This document shows, one piece after another, positions 8,278 through 17,665 of a stretch of DNA of 64,000 nucleotides. The translations under genes were made by a program, and so were the position numbers. The notes under the pieces were generated by a model that saw only the letters and a list, made by a program, of their open reading frames with translations, made no database searches and was not told the origin of the DNA. Source of the DNA: Paucimonas lemoignei (GTDB lineage Bacteria; Pseudomonadota; Gammaproteobacteria; Burkholderiales; Burkholderiaceae_D); NCBI RefSeq assembly GCF_004342585.1, contig NZ_SLZQ01000001.1, positions 620,001-684,000 on the forward strand, in the 5' to 3' direction. Position 1 is the stretch's first letter. Each line of letters opens with the position of its first letter.

Positions 8278-9579
8278 TCATTCGCTGCCGAGATAAACGT
8301 ATCGTGCGATAAAAATCGCCGCGATGATCCACACGATAGGAGTAACGCTGCGCACCCGCCCTGTCAGCAACTTCAATGCGGCGTAGCTGATGAAGCCGAA
8401 CGCAATCCCATTGGCGATCGAATACGTGAACGGCATAACCAGCGCGGTAATCACTGCCGGCACGCTTTCCGTCGCTTCTTCCCAGGAGATATCGGCAAGC
8501 TCGCGCACCATCAGGCAGGAAACGTAGAAGAGCGCCGGCGCGGTGGCATACGCGGGTACCGCGCCGGCGAGCGGCGCAATGAACAAGCAAGCCAGAAACA
8601 GGATCGCCACGGTAACTGCGGTCAATCCTGTGCGCCCGCCAGCCTGGACGCCAGCCGCGCTTTCGACGTAAGCCGTGGTGCTCGACGTGCCCAGCATCGA
8701 GCCGGCCACAATCGCGCCGCTGTCGGCCAGGAGCGCGCGGTTCAGGCGATCGAGCTTGCCTTCCTTGAGCAAGCCGGCGCGACCCGCCACTCCCATCAGG
8801 GTGCCTGTGGCATCGAACAGTTCAACCATGAAAAACACCAGGACGATATTCAGTATGCCCACAGACAATGCTCCACTGATATCGAGCTGAAACAGCGTCG
8901 GCGTCAGCGAAGGCGGCATCGACACCACGCCATGGAACTGATTGCCGGCGAATACGAAGCTCGCCAGCGTAATGGCAACGATGCCGATCAAAATCGCCCC
9001 CTTGACGCGCCACTGGTCCAGCGCGACCGTCAGCAAGAAACCCGCAATGGCCAGCAAAGTCGGTATGTTGTGGAGGTTGCCGAGCGTGACAAACGTCGCC
9101 GGATTGGCGGCGATGATTCCCGCGCTCTTGAGCGAGATAATCGCCAGAAAAAGCCCGATGCCGGCGGTGATGCCCAGGCGGATCGAACGCGGAATGCCGT
9201 TGATGATCGCTTCGCGTACCCTCAACAGACTGATCGCCATGAAAAGGCATCCTGAAATGAAGACCGCGCCGAGCGCCACCTGCCACGGCAGCCCCATGCC
9301 GTTCACTACGCCATAGGCGAAATAGGCGTTCAATCCCATGCCGGGCGCCAGCGCAATTGGGTAATTGGCATACAGGCCCATGATGAGCGAGCCGATCGCC
9401 GCGGCCAGACAAGTCGCAACGAATACCGCATCCTTCGGCATGCCGGCGTCGCCAAGAATCGCCGGGTTGACGAAGATGATGTAGGCCATCGTCAGAAATG
9501 TCGTGACGCCGGCCAGCACTTCAGTCTTGATGTCGCTGCCTTGCGAAGCCGGGGCGAAAAGTTTGTCGATCAGGGTCAT
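8278..9579 (-). CDS. NCS2-family adenine/guanine/hypoxanthine permease (AzgA/GhxP-like)
   Basis: This 433-residue protein has 12-14 hydrophobic segments. It carries the signature of the AzgA-like branch of nucleobase:cation symporters: TEVLAGVTTFLTMAYIIFVN at the N-terminus, ALAPGMGLNAYFAY (TM3), LFDATGTL (the conserved acidic motif in TM8) and GTSSTTAYVESAAG (TM10). The length is that of the family (about 430-450). It imports purine bases with protons across the inner membrane; exact base preference cannot be read from the sequence. It stands alone, with a 400-base gap upstream; no purine riboswitch was recognised there. A short hairpin (9634-9652) lies in the likely 5' leader. Confidence 0.92.
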   Translation of the reverse strand: MTLIDKLFAPASQGSDIKTEVLAGVTTFLTMAYIIFVNPAILGDAGMPKDAVFVATCLAAAIGSLIMGLYANYPIALAPGMGLNAYFAYGVVNGMGLPWQVALGAVFISGCLFMAISLLRVREAIINGIPRSIRLGITAGIGLFLAIISLKSAGIIAANPATFVTLGNLHNIPTLLAIAGFLLTVALDQWRVKGAILIGIVAITLASFVFAGNQFHGVVSMPPSLTPTLFQLDISGALSVGILNIVLVFFMVELFDATGTLMGVAGRAGLLKEGKLDRLNRALLADSGAIVAGSMLGTSSTTAYVESAAGVQAGGRTGLTAVTVAILFLACLFIAPLAGAVPAYATAPALFYVSCLMVRELADISWEEATESVPAVITALVMPFTYSIANGIAFGFISYAALKLLTGRVRSVTPIVWIIAAIFIARYVYLGSE

Positions 9580-10005
9580 GGGTAAAATCCGTTCAGGTGC
9601 TGATGGTGAATATTGCTACCTTATTTTTTGTTCCCGAATTATTCCTATTCGGCAGTTCAACGGCAAGAAAAATTGTGCAATGGTTGAATTTATTCCGGCG
9701 TGATTGATGCCACCCATTCTGTTCCATGTCTGCTACGGCGAAGCAACAACATCAGCAGCATTTTGAAAAAACTTGTCAGGTACTTAGCTTGACGGCAGCT
9801 TAAATAAGCTTGCCACTGGTATGCCTGCCGCTGCCTTGGAAGAACCCCGCCGTTGCAAATGTGACCACAGACCAGTATTTATGTTCAGAACACACTTTGC
9901 AGGGCAAAACTGAAGAGCTGGTTTTGGCCATCCGGCACAGCCGAAACCAACGATGCACCGGGAAGTCAACTGCGTAGAAACAGTATGTCCAGCAGGAGTA
10001 TCGCC
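9580..10005. other. Intergenic region upstream of purine permease
   Basis: This stretch holds the permease promoter region and no supported gene. A perfect 6-base hairpin (CCGAAT 9634-9639, loop of 7, ATTCGG 9647-9652) lies 55-75 bases before the permease start; it has no U-tract on the minus strand, so it is not a normal terminator. Small open frames on either strand lack ribosome binding sites and family resemblance. Together with the broken gene that follows, the low gene density suggests a site of past deletion. Confidence 0.5.
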
Positions 10006-10357
10006 ATGCGCATCCATCATCTCAATTGCATTTCATCCTGCCCGCTGGGCGGAAAACTGATGGATGGCCGCACCAGCGCCATCTGAGATGGACATCGATA
10101 AACCGTATTGCACGCCGGGACTGCGGCTCTATCAGATCATGATGCAAAAGGAACGCGATGCTCGCCTGATCAATCAGGAACGCTTGCGCGGCTTGATCCG
10201 TGGTTATAAACAGGAAATCGAATTCTTCTGCGCGCACGACCCGGTCGAGTATGAGCGCCTGACAGGACATTCCCAGCGCGATCCGGCGGGAGTTGCGGCG
10301 GGAAATGCTGGTGCTCGTGCAGGAGAGCGTTGGCAGCCCCACTTTCCCAAGGCCTGA
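10006..10357 (+). pseudogene. Remnant of an MBL-fold metallo-hydrolase with the catalytic middle deleted
   Basis: A well-placed start (AGGAG then ATG at 10006) opens a 26-codon frame, MRIHHLNCIS...CPLGGKLMDG, which resembles the N-terminus of betaproteobacterial MBL-fold (beta-lactamase-like) hydrolases. It stops at 10084-10086. Directly behind, ATG 10088 opens a frame reading DKPYCTPGLRLYQIMMQ, ARLINQERLRGL and FFCAHDPVEYERL, which resembles the C-terminus of the same family. The ~200 residues expected between, with the zinc-binding HXHXDH motif, are absent. An internal deletion is the simplest reading. From about 10266 third-position GC moves to the +1 frame (open to the stop at 10421), so a later frameshift is also possible. 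Assignment rests on remembered family patterns. Confidence 0.6.
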
Positions 10358-10541
10358 CAGCATCTGCGAATTTGGAAGAGCGTCTGTACGCCAGGGCTGC
10401 TTCAGATCGCCATGTATCTAATCAGACTTGCCCTGCCAGTCAATACGACGCCAAGAGAAAGCAAGAGTGTACCGGCAACGAGAGCCTGGATATCTTCAAA
10501 AACCTTGTGCCGCGCGGTATTCTTCAGTTACTGCTGCACAA

Positions 10542-11096
10542 CTATTTTTTCCAGGTCCCGTTAAGGATCTTTTCCAGCCAAAATGTACCGATGATGGTTT
10601 TCACGTCCGTGATCTTGCCTTCCTTGACCCATTCCAGGATATCGGCGAGCGGCGCGCGAAAAACGTCAAGGAATTCGCCATCATCAAGCTGGCGTTCGCC
10701 TGCCGTGAGGTCCCGAGCCAGGTAAATTTCGAGGAACTCGTCGGAATACGCGATGGCGTTATGAATGGTGCAGACAAATTCCCAGTGTTTCGCCGTGTAG
10801 CCTGTCTCTTCCAGCAATTCCCGCTGGGCGCAGTTCAGCCGGTCTTCACCTGGCTCGATTTTCCCGGCGGGGAACTCAAGAAAAACCTGATCCAGAGGAT
10901 AGCGGAATTGCCGCTCCAGCAAGACGGTGCCGTCCTCGAATACCGGCAGGATGACTACCGCACCGGGATGACGAAAATATTCGCGAGTCGATGTCTTGCC
11001 ATCCGGCAGACGCACGGTGTCACGACGAACTTTCAGGAAACCGCCTTCGTAGACGAGCTCGCTATCGACCAAGGTTTCTTTCAAATGTTCATCCAT
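10542..11096 (-). CDS. Nudix hydrolase, ADP-ribose pyrophosphatase-like
   Basis: This 184-residue protein carries a complete Nudix box GX5EX7REUXEEXGU at residues 78-100 (GKIEPGE ... RELLEETGY), in which the Glu residues bind Mg2+. The upstream RYPLDQVFLEFPAGKIEPGE context is that of the NudF/ADP-ribose pyrophosphatase branch, which splits ADP-ribose into AMP and ribose 5-phosphate. The start at ATG 11096 has GGAG about 8 bases upstream and removes 21 residues of unrelated upstream frame. It follows nuoN and the DUF2818 gene on the same strand with an 80-base gap, the usual position in Burkholderiales, so it may be co-transcribed with complex I. Confidence 0.9.
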   Translation of the reverse strand: MDEHLKETLVDSELVYEGGFLKVRRDTVRLPDGKTSTREYFRHPGAVVILPVFEDGTVLLERQFRYPLDQVFLEFPAGKIEPGEDRLNCAQRELLEETGYTAKHWEFVCTIHNAIAYSDEFLEIYLARDLTAGERQLDDGEFLDVFRAPLADILEWVKEGKITDVKTIIGTFWLEKILNGTWKK

Positions 11097-11176
11097 GCGC
11101 GCTCCAAGAGTTTTCAGTAATATCGGCCTACGCTCTCGAACTGGAAGCCCACCGGCCATCCGACAGAAATTAATTT

Positions 11177-11485
11177 CTAGCCGTGGCGCCTATGCAGGTA
11201 GCGATAGACAAAACCAGGAAATGCCAGCACCAGGAAGAAGCAGCCGGTCACGGCATAAAATTCCCAGCCTTGCTTGAATACGCTGCCGATACGGGCTTCC
11301 AGCATATAAGCAATCGCGCCTACCAGAAAATACAGGACGATTAATTCGATCAGGCGAAGCCAGAAAGGCTTTTTGGGAAGAGATGCGAGCTGCATGACTG
11401 CCAACACCCGCTCATTGAAGAATGGCAGGTTGGCGGCAAGAACCGCCAACCCGATCAGGAACCAGCTGGAAAACGCCGCGCTCAC
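11177..11485 (-). CDS. DUF2818 family small membrane protein next to nuoN
   Basis: This is a 102-residue protein starting with GTG at 11485, 20 bases after the nuoN stop. The N-terminus SAAFSSWFLIGLAVLAANLPFF and two to three further hydrophobic segments (LIELIVLYFLVGAIAYMLEA; FYAVTGCFFLVLAFPGFVY), with a short basic C-terminus YRYLHRRHG, match DUF2818, a family found behind nuoN in betaproteobacteria. The longer upstream frame would overlap nuoN and is not in keeping with the family. The function is unknown; constant linkage suggests a role in complex I assembly or stability, which is inference. Confidence 0.82.
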   Translation of the reverse strand: MSAAFSSWFLIGLAVLAANLPFFNERVLAVMQLASLPKKPFWLRLIELIVLYFLVGAIAYMLEARIGSVFKQGWEFYAVTGCFFLVLAFPGFVYRYLHRRHG

Positions 11486-11505
11486 GTATGCCGCGTTTTC
11501 GTTTA

Positions 11506-13023
11506 TCAGGCCGCGATGCTGGCGAGATTTTTCAGCGCATGGCCGATCGACTGGCCAATCGCTGTTTCGCAAGCTGCCATCAGGCCACCCGGCACGATGC
11601 CCAGAGCCAGCATGGCGATACCGTTCAGGGTGAGGGTGAAGCGCAGGTCGCCGCTTGCCACGATCGGCGAATTATCAACAGGCGCATCGAAGTACATCAG
11701 CTTGACGACACGCAGGTAGTAGAAGCCACCGACCAGCGAAGCCATGACAGCCAGGATCGCGAGCCAGACCTGGCCAGCATTCAAGACCGCCTGCAGCACG
11801 GTAAGCTTGGCATAGAAGCCGACCATCGGCGGCACGCCAGCCAGCGAGAACATCAGCATCAGCATGACAAATGCATACCACGGGCTGCGCTGATTCAGAC
11901 CTTTCAGGTCTTCCAGCTTGTCAGCCTCGAAGCCGCTGCGCGACAGCAGAATGATGACACCGAAGCTACCCAGCGTGGTCAGCACGTAGGTGATGGAATA
12001 GAACAAAGCCGAACCATAGGCGCCGACGGCACCGTTGCTGCTCTGCCCCACCACACCCGACAACAAGCCCAGCAGCACGAAGCCCATGTGCGAAATGGTC
12101 GAGTAAGCCAGCATGCGCTTGAGGTTGCTTTGCGCAATGGCCGTGACATTACCGATGATCAAGGACAGCACGGCGAGCACTGTCAGCATCTGCTGCCAGT
12201 CGATTGCCAACGGCAGCAAGCCTTCCACCAGCAGGCGCACGCAGATCGCGAAGGTTGCCAGCTTCGGCGCCGCGCCCAGCAGCAGCGTCACCGGAGTCGG
12301 AGCGCCATGATAGACGTCGGGCACCCACATATGGAAAGGCACGACGCCAAGTTTGAACGCGAGGCCGGCGACCACGAACACGATGCCGAACACCAGCACG
12401 GTGGGCTTGATCGTGCCCGATACGGCGGCCTTGGCGACAGCGTTGACGTCCAGCGATCCGGTAGCACCATACAGCATGGACATGCCATACAGCAGGAAGC
12501 CGGAAGACAGCGCACCCAAGATGAAATACTTCATCGCCGCTTCGGTCGACACCGCATCGTTGCGGCGCAGAGCCACCAGCGCATACAAGGCCAGCGACAT
12601 CAGCTCCAGGCCAAGGTAGATCGACAGGAAGCTGGTGCCGGAGATCATGACCATCTGGCCCAGCACCGAGAACAGCGACAGCGAATAGAATTCACCGCCC
12701 AGGGCGCCGCCGTTGGCCATGCCGCGCGAGACGATGTACTGGCGCGAATAGACCAGGGTAATGGCTGTACCCAGATAGGTGAACAATTTCAGCAGATGCG
12801 ACATCGGGTCCGACACGAACATGTTATTGAACGTGTAGGTGACGGCGCCTGCCTCGAAGGAGTAGAAGCTCAACGCCGCAGCCCCTGCCAGCGCCACCAG
12901 CGACAGCACATAAGTGATGTTGCGCTTGGCGTCTGACACGAACATGTCGATCAGCAGGATCGCGGACGTGGCGATCAACAGGAAGATTTCTGGATAAGCC
13001 GGGATCAAATTCATGTTATTCAC
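11506..13023 (-). CDS. nuoN: NADH-quinone oxidoreductase subunit N
   Basis: The 505-residue protein is a proton-pumping antiporter-like subunit of complex I with about 14 membrane segments. The family motifs include [30 protein letters not shown] (conserved Lys and the broken helix after it) and [16 protein letters not shown]. It is the last complex I gene of the operon and follows nuoM by 23 bases. ATG 13023 or the in-frame ATG at 13014 (MNLIPAYPE, the usual family start) may be used. It acts in the inner membrane arm. Confidence 0.96.
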   Translation of the reverse strand: MNNMNLIPAYPEIFLLIATSAILLIDMFVSDAKRNITYVLSLVALAGAAALSFYSFEAGAVTYTFNNMFVSDPMSHLLKLFTYLGTAITLVYSRQYIVSRGMANGGALGGEFYSLSLFSVLGQMVMISGTSFLSIYLGLELMSLALYALVALRRNDAVSTEAAMKYFILGALSSGFLLYGMSMLYGATGSLDVNAVAKAAVSGTIKPTVLVFGIVFVVAGLAFKLGVVPFHMWVPDVYHGAPTPVTLLLGAAPKLATFAICVRLLVEGLLPLAIDWQQMLTVLAVLSLIIGNVTAIAQSNLKRMLAYSTISHMGFVLLGLLSGVVGQSSNGAVGAYGSALFYSITYVLTTLGSFGVIILLSRSGFEADKLEDLKGLNQRSPWYAFVMLMLMFSLAGVPPMVGFYAKLTVLQAVLNAGQVWLAILAVMASLVGGFYYLRVVKLMYFDAPVDNSPIVASGDLRFTLTLNGIAMLALGIVPGGLMAACETAIGQSIGHALKNLASIAA

Positions 13024-13046
13024 TTAAAGGGCGACAGCACCGCTAT

Positions 13047-14534
13047 TTAATTCAATTTCGAAGTGGCGACATGCTTGAGCAGGTCGGTCACCGAAGTCTG
13101 CATGGCATCGGTGAACGGCGCCGGATACAGGCCCATCACCAGAGTCGCAATTGCCAGGACGCCGAGGATGAGGAACTCGCGCTTGTTCAGGTCGACCAGT
13201 TCGGCGACATGCTTGTTGCCGACATCGCCGAAAATGACCCGCTTGGCCAGCCACAGCGAGTATGCCGCGCCGAGAATCAGTGCAGTTGCGGTCAATACGC
13301 CGATCCAGAAGTTGTACTTGACCGCTCCCAGGATCACCATGAATTCACCGACGAAACCGGAGGTGGCCGGCAAGCCGCAGTTCGCCATCGAGAACAGCAC
13401 GAAGAACGCTGCAAAGCGCGGCATGGTATTGACCACGCCACCGTAGTCTGCGATCTGGCGCGAATGCATGCGGTCATACAGCACACCGATGCACAGGAAC
13501 ATGGCGCCCGACACGAAGCCGTGCGAAATCATCTGCACCAGGCCGCCCTGCACGCCGATATCGTTGAAGATGAAGAAGCCGAGGGTCACGAAGCCCATGT
13601 GCGCGATCGACGAATACGCCACCAGCTTCTTCATGTCGGACTGCACCAGCGCAACCAGGCCGATGTAGATCACGGCGATCAGCGACAAGGTGATGACCAG
13701 CCAGGACAATTGATGGCTGGCGTCCGGCGCAATCGGCAACGAGAAACGCAGGAAGCCATAACCGCCCAGCTTCAGCATGATCGCAGCCAGCACCACCGAG
13801 CCGCCTGTCGGCGCTTCGACGTGGGCATCCGGCAACCAGGTATGCACCGGCCACATCGGCACCTTGACCGCGAAACCGAGCAGGAAAGCCAGGAAGATCG
13901 GAATCTGCGCTTCGATCGGCAGCGGCAACTTGTGCCAGTCCAGGATCGCAAAGCTGCCCGACTTGAAGTACAGGTACAGCAACGCCACCAGCATCAGCAG
14001 CGAACCGAAGAAGGTGTACAGGAAAAACTTGATCGCAGCATACACGCGGTTCGGGCCGCCCCAGACACCGATGATGATGAACATCGGGATCAACGTCGCT
14101 TCGAAGAAGGCGTAGAACAGGATGCCGTCGAGGGAGCAGAACACGCCGATCATCAGGCCCGACAGGATAAGGAACGCGCCCATGTATTGCGAAACGCGGT
14201 TCTCAATGACTTCCCAAGCTGCCAGCACCACCAGCACGGTGATGAAAGCGGTCAGCGGCACGAACCACAGCGAGATGCCATCGATGCCGAGCGAATAGAA
14301 AATATGGAAACGCTCGATCCAGGAGAATTTTTCGACGAACTGCATGCCATGCGCCGCATTGTCGAATTGCGCCACGAGAGGCAGCGTCACCAGGAAGCTG
14401 ACGATGGAACCGAGCAGCGCGATGCCACGGGCGAGGCCCGGGTTGTTTTCGCGGCCGAATGCCAGAATTAACGCACCAAACGCGATCGGGCTCCAGATCG
14501 CCAGGCTCAAGAGAGGTATAGTTGACTGCATCAT
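13047..14534 (-). CDS. nuoM: NADH-quinone oxidoreductase subunit M
   Basis: The 495-residue antiporter-like membrane subunit shows the conserved TM5 Glu in FEATLIPMFI, the Lys in the segment VKVPMWPVHTWLPDAHVEAPT, and MKKLVAYSSIAHMGFV. Length and 14-helix hydrophobic pattern are normal. Two adjacent ATG codons (14534 and 14531) are possible starts. It lies between nuoL and nuoN on the same strand with gaps below 30 bases, and forms part of the proton-translocating membrane arm. Confidence 0.96.
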   Translation of the reverse strand: MMQSTIPLLSLAIWSPIAFGALILAFGRENNPGLARGIALLGSIVSFLVTLPLVAQFDNAAHGMQFVEKFSWIERFHIFYSLGIDGISLWFVPLTAFITVLVVLAAWEVIENRVSQYMGAFLILSGLMIGVFCSLDGILFYAFFEATLIPMFIIIGVWGGPNRVYAAIKFFLYTFFGSLLMLVALLYLYFKSGSFAILDWHKLPLPIEAQIPIFLAFLLGFAVKVPMWPVHTWLPDAHVEAPTGGSVVLAAIMLKLGGYGFLRFSLPIAPDASHQLSWLVITLSLIAVIYIGLVALVQSDMKKLVAYSSIAHMGFVTLGFFIFNDIGVQGGLVQMISHGFVSGAMFLCIGVLYDRMHSRQIADYGGVVNTMPRFAAFFVLFSMANCGLPATSGFVGEFMVILGAVKYNFWIGVLTATALILGAAYSLWLAKRVIFGDVGNKHVAELVDLNKREFLILGVLAIATLVMGLYPAPFTDAMQTSVTDLLKHVATSKLN

Positions 14535-14561
14535 AATTGCTTTTATATTTCGCTGGGCCAG

Positions 14562-16607
14562 TTATTTGGCAAACGGGAACGGCAAGAACCAGAGCAGGAA
14601 TGCCAGCACGCCGATAAGCATCACGAAGGCGTAATGGTAGAGGTAACCCGACTGGAAATGACGGGTAACCACGGCGAACCATGCCACAACCTTGGCGCTG
14701 CCATTGACGATCAGGCCATCGATCAAGCCGCGGTCGCCCACTTTCCACAGACCGCCGCCGAGAACACGCGCACCGCCCGCGAACACGACTTCGTTGATCT
14801 TGTCCATGTAGTACTTGTTTTCCAGCAGTGTGTGAACGGCGCGGAACTTGTCATAGAACCAGGCCGGCACCTTGGGGTTCACCATGTAGCAGTACCAGGC
14901 CACCACGACGCCGGCCAATGCCAGGGCAAACACCGGCGTGGTGAAGCCGTGCAATGCCATCGCGACTGCGTCATGGAACTCATGCGCCATTTCCGCCATG
15001 GTCGGATGCGCTTCGCTGAAGAAGATCACGCCCTTGAAGAAGTCGCCGTACAGCATCGGTTTGATGGCGAAGAAACCGATAATGACCGACGGGATCGCCA
15101 GCAGGATCAGCGGCAAGGTCACGACCAGCGGCGACTCATGCGGTTTCTGTCCCGGAGCCAGCCCATGATGGTGGTCGGCAGCGACCTCTTCATCGGCATG
15201 GTCGCCGTGATGATCGTGATGAGCCTTGCCGAAGCGTTCCTCACCATGGAAGACGAGGAAATACATGCGGAACGAATAGAACGCGGTCACGAACACACCT
15301 GCCATGACGGCAAAGTAGGCGAAACCGGAGCCTGGCAGATGAGATTCGCGCACGGCTTCGATGATGCTGTCTTTCGAATAGAAACCGGAGAAGAACGGCG
15401 TGCCGATCAGGGCCAGCGAGCCCAGCAGCGAAGTGATCCAGGTAATCGGCATGTACTTGCGCAGGCCGCCCATGTTGCGCATGTCCTGGTCATGGTGCAT
15501 GCCGATGATGACCGAACCTGCGCCAAGGAACAGCAGCGCCTTGAAGAAGGCGTGGGTCATCAGATGGAACACCGCGACCGAATAGGCGGATGCGCCCAGT
15601 GCGACGGTCATGTAACCCAACTGTGACAGCGTCGAATATGCTACCACGCGCTTGATATCGTTCTGGATGATACCGAGGAAGCCCATGAACAGCGCGGTGA
15701 TGGCGCCAATCACCAGGATGAACGACAAGGCGGTATCGGACAACTCGAACAGCGGCGACATGCGCGTCACCATGAAGATACCTGCCGTCACCATGGTCGC
15801 GGCATGAATCAGCGCGGAGATCGGAGTCGGGCCTTCCATCGAATCCGGCAGCCAAACGTGCAACGGGAACTGCGCCGACTTACCCATCGCGCCGATGAAC
15901 AGGCAAATGCAGGCCACTGTCAGCAGCATCCAGTCCGTGCCCGGCAAGGTGATGGTAGCGAGTTCGCTGCGCTTGGCGAAAACTTCGCCGTAGTTCATCG
16001 AACCTGCATAAGCCAGCAACAGGCCGATACCGAGGATAAAGCCGAAGTCACCTACGCGATTCACCAGGAACGCCTTCATGTTGGCGTAGATTGCCGTCGG
16101 ACGGGTGTACCAGAAACCGATCAGCAGGTAGGACACCAGACCCACCGCTTCCCAGCCGAAGAACAGCTGCAGGAAGTTGTTGCTCATGACGAGCATCAGC
16201 ATCGAGAAGGTGAACAGCGAGATGTAGGCGAAGAAGCGGTTGTAGCCTTCATCTTCGGCCATGTAGCCGATGGTGTAGATATGCACCATCAGCGACACGA
16301 AGGTCACCACGCACATCATCATCGCGGTCAGGCTGTCGACCAGGAAGCCGACTTCCAGCTTCAGTCCGGCGACCGTCATCCACTCATAGACAGTGCCATT
16401 ATAAGTGGCACCGTCCATGACAGCCATCAGCGTCTGGACCGAAATCAGGAAAGCGATCAGCACGCCCAGGATGGTGACGGTATGAGTAGTCTTGCGACCG
16501 ATTACATTGCCAAAGAACTTGGTACCCAGCAGGCCCGCAATTGCGGAACCGGCCAGCGGCGCCAGAGGTACGGCAAGAAGAAGGTTAGGGTTGAGTTGCC
16601 CCGCCAT
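14562..16607 (-). CDS. nuoL: NADH-quinone oxidoreductase subunit L
   Basis: This 681-residue protein is the distal proton-pumping subunit. Recognisable motifs are FFGWEAVGLVSYLLIGFW (TM5 Glu), KSAQFPLHVWLPDSMEGPTP (TM7 Lys and broken helix) and IKRVVAYSTLSQLGYM. The long C-terminal part with the lateral helix and last membrane segment is present. A His-rich insert (about residues 457-480; more than ten His residues, many in HH pairs, with Asp and Glu) sits in the loop before the late membrane helices; it is longer than in E. coli. The gene is 24 bases downstream of nuoK. Confidence 0.96.
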   Translation of the reverse strand: MAGQLNPNLLLAVPLAPLAGSAIAGLLGTKFFGNVIGRKTTHTVTILGVLIAFLISVQTLMAVMDGATYNGTVYEWMTVAGLKLEVGFLVDSLTAMMMCVVTFVSLMVHIYTIGYMAEDEGYNRFFAYISLFTFSMLMLVMSNNFLQLFFGWEAVGLVSYLLIGFWYTRPTAIYANMKAFLVNRVGDFGFILGIGLLLAYAGSMNYGEVFAKRSELATITLPGTDWMLLTVACICLFIGAMGKSAQFPLHVWLPDSMEGPTPISALIHAATMVTAGIFMVTRMSPLFELSDTALSFILVIGAITALFMGFLGIIQNDIKRVVAYSTLSQLGYMTVALGASAYSVAVFHLMTHAFFKALLFLGAGSVIIGMHHDQDMRNMGGLRKYMPITWITSLLGSLALIGTPFFSGFYSKDSIIEAVRESHLPGSGFAYFAVMAGVFVTAFYSFRMYFLVFHGEERFGKAHHDHHGDHADEEVAADHHHGLAPGQKPHESPLVVTLPLILLAIPSVIIGFFAIKPMLYGDFFKGVIFFSEAHPTMAEMAHEFHDAVAMALHGFTTPVFALALAGVVVAWYCYMVNPKVPAWFYDKFRAVHTLLENKYYMDKINEVVFAGGARVLGGGLWKVGDRGLIDGLIVNGSAKVVAWFAVVTRHFQSGYLYHYAFVMLIGVLAFLLWFLPFPFAK

Positions 16608-16631
16608 GTTCGACCTTATCGTTAATTATGG

Positions 16632-16940
16632 TTAACCCTTGAGGGTATCGAGATCTTCAACATTGATGGTGTCCTGATTACGGAACAGCACCACGAGGAT
16701 AGCCAGACCGATTGCCGATTCAGCCGCAGCGACGGTCAGGATGAAGAAAACGAAGATCTGCCCGGCCGCGTCGCCCAGGTAATGGGAAAACGCGATGAAG
16801 TTCATGTTCACGGCCAGAAGCATCAGTTCGATCGCCATCAGCAGGACGATGATGTTCTTCCGGTTCAGGAAAATGCCGACGACCGAAATCGCAAACAGGA
16901 TGGCGCCAAGCACCAGAAAATGCGCAAGTGACAAGCTCAC
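16632..16940 (-). CDS. nuoK: NADH-quinone oxidoreductase subunit K
   Basis: This is the 102-residue, three-helix subunit K. The start is GTG 16940 ([16 protein letters not shown]), with GAAGGGA 6 bases upstream; an upstream ATG in the same frame would add 17 residues that overlap nuoJ and are not family-like. The two conserved membrane Glu residues occur in [14 protein letters not shown] and [10 protein letters not shown]. It lies between nuoJ (13-base gap) and nuoL. Confidence 0.95.
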   Translation of the reverse strand: MSLSLAHFLVLGAILFAISVVGIFLNRKNIIVLLMAIELMLLAVNMNFIAFSHYLGDAAGQIFVFFILTVAAAESAIGLAILVVLFRNQDTINVEDLDTLKG

Positions 16941-16953
16941 GGTACTTCCCTTC

Positions 16954-17607
16954 TTATTTCTGATCTGCTGCCGGCGCAGCAGGTTGCTCACCGACAGACT
17001 GACCGTTATCGCGGTTCGACTCGGCCTTCATCTTCACAATGCGCACGCGCTCGGAAGCCTTGGCCTTCAGCGCTGCGGACGGATCGAAGTGCTTGACATC
17101 CTTGCGGCGGCGCAGGGTCAGCGCCACGGCTGCGACGATCGCCAGCAGCAGGATCACGGCGGCGATTTCAAATGCATAGATGTACTGGGTATAGATCAGC
17201 TTGCCCAATTCCTTGGTAGTGCCAATCGTTGCCGACGCTGCAGGCACGACGTGGTCAGGTGTGAGAAAGCCGCGCCAGATCACCGCAGCCATCTGCAGTA
17301 CAACGACGACACCGATACCTGCCGCCAGCGGCAGATAACCCCAGAACCCTTCCCGCAGCTTTTCGAGATTAATGTCGAGCATCATCACGACGAACAGGAA
17401 CAGCACCATGACCGCACCGACGTACACCAGCACAAGCACGATGGCAAGGAATTCAGCCTTCAGCAGCAGCCAGAGCGCCGAAGCGGAAAAGAAAGACAGC
17501 ACCAGGAACAAGGCCGCGTGGACCGGGTTCCTTGCGGTGATGACGCGCAGCGCGGCAATGATCATGACTGCCGAGAACGCGTAAAACAATGCAGTGGTAA
17601 ATTCCAT
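16954..17607 (-). CDS. nuoJ: NADH-quinone oxidoreductase subunit J
   Basis: The 217-residue subunit J has five membrane segments, including the conserved Gly/Tyr-containing TM3 ([20 protein letters not shown]). After the last helix (about 167-188) follows a ~45-residue cytoplasmic tail rich in Lys, Ala and Gln, longer than in E. coli; this is common in betaproteobacteria. It connects the peripheral arm to the antiporter subunits. The gene sits 58 bases after nuoI. Confidence 0.95.
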   Translation of the reverse strand: MEFTTALFYAFSAVMIIAALRVITARNPVHAALFLVLSFFSASALWLLLKAEFLAIVLVLVYVGAVMVLFLFVVMMLDINLEKLREGFWGYLPLAAGIGVVVVLQMAAVIWRGFLTPDHVVPAASATIGTTKELGKLIYTQYIYAFEIAAVILLLAIVAAVALTLRRRKDVKHFDPSAALKAKASERVRIVKMKAESNRDNGQSVGEQPAAPAADQK

Positions 17608-17665
17608 AATGGGCCAGATAAGTTATTCTTCGAAGCCGTAAACCATTCGCTGAACCGTTCGCCGA

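Noticed and set aside
9634-9652. Hairpin upstream of the purine permease as a riboswitch or terminator
   Set aside because: It is a single short hairpin without U-tract and without the three-helix junction of a purine riboswitch.
10022-10363. 113-codon minus-strand frame opposite the MBL remnant
   Set aside because: It has no ribosome binding site or family resemblance; the plus strand carries the recognisable MBL pieces.
11422-12936. 504-codon open frame antisense to nuoN, and similar long antisense frames at 13071-14471, 19598-21625, 28789-30738, 37670-39202, 45037-46590 and 57969-59477
   Set aside because: Each lies opposite a well-recognised gene, has His/Gln/Arg-rich composition typical of the complement of GC-rich codons, and shows no family motif or ribosome binding site.
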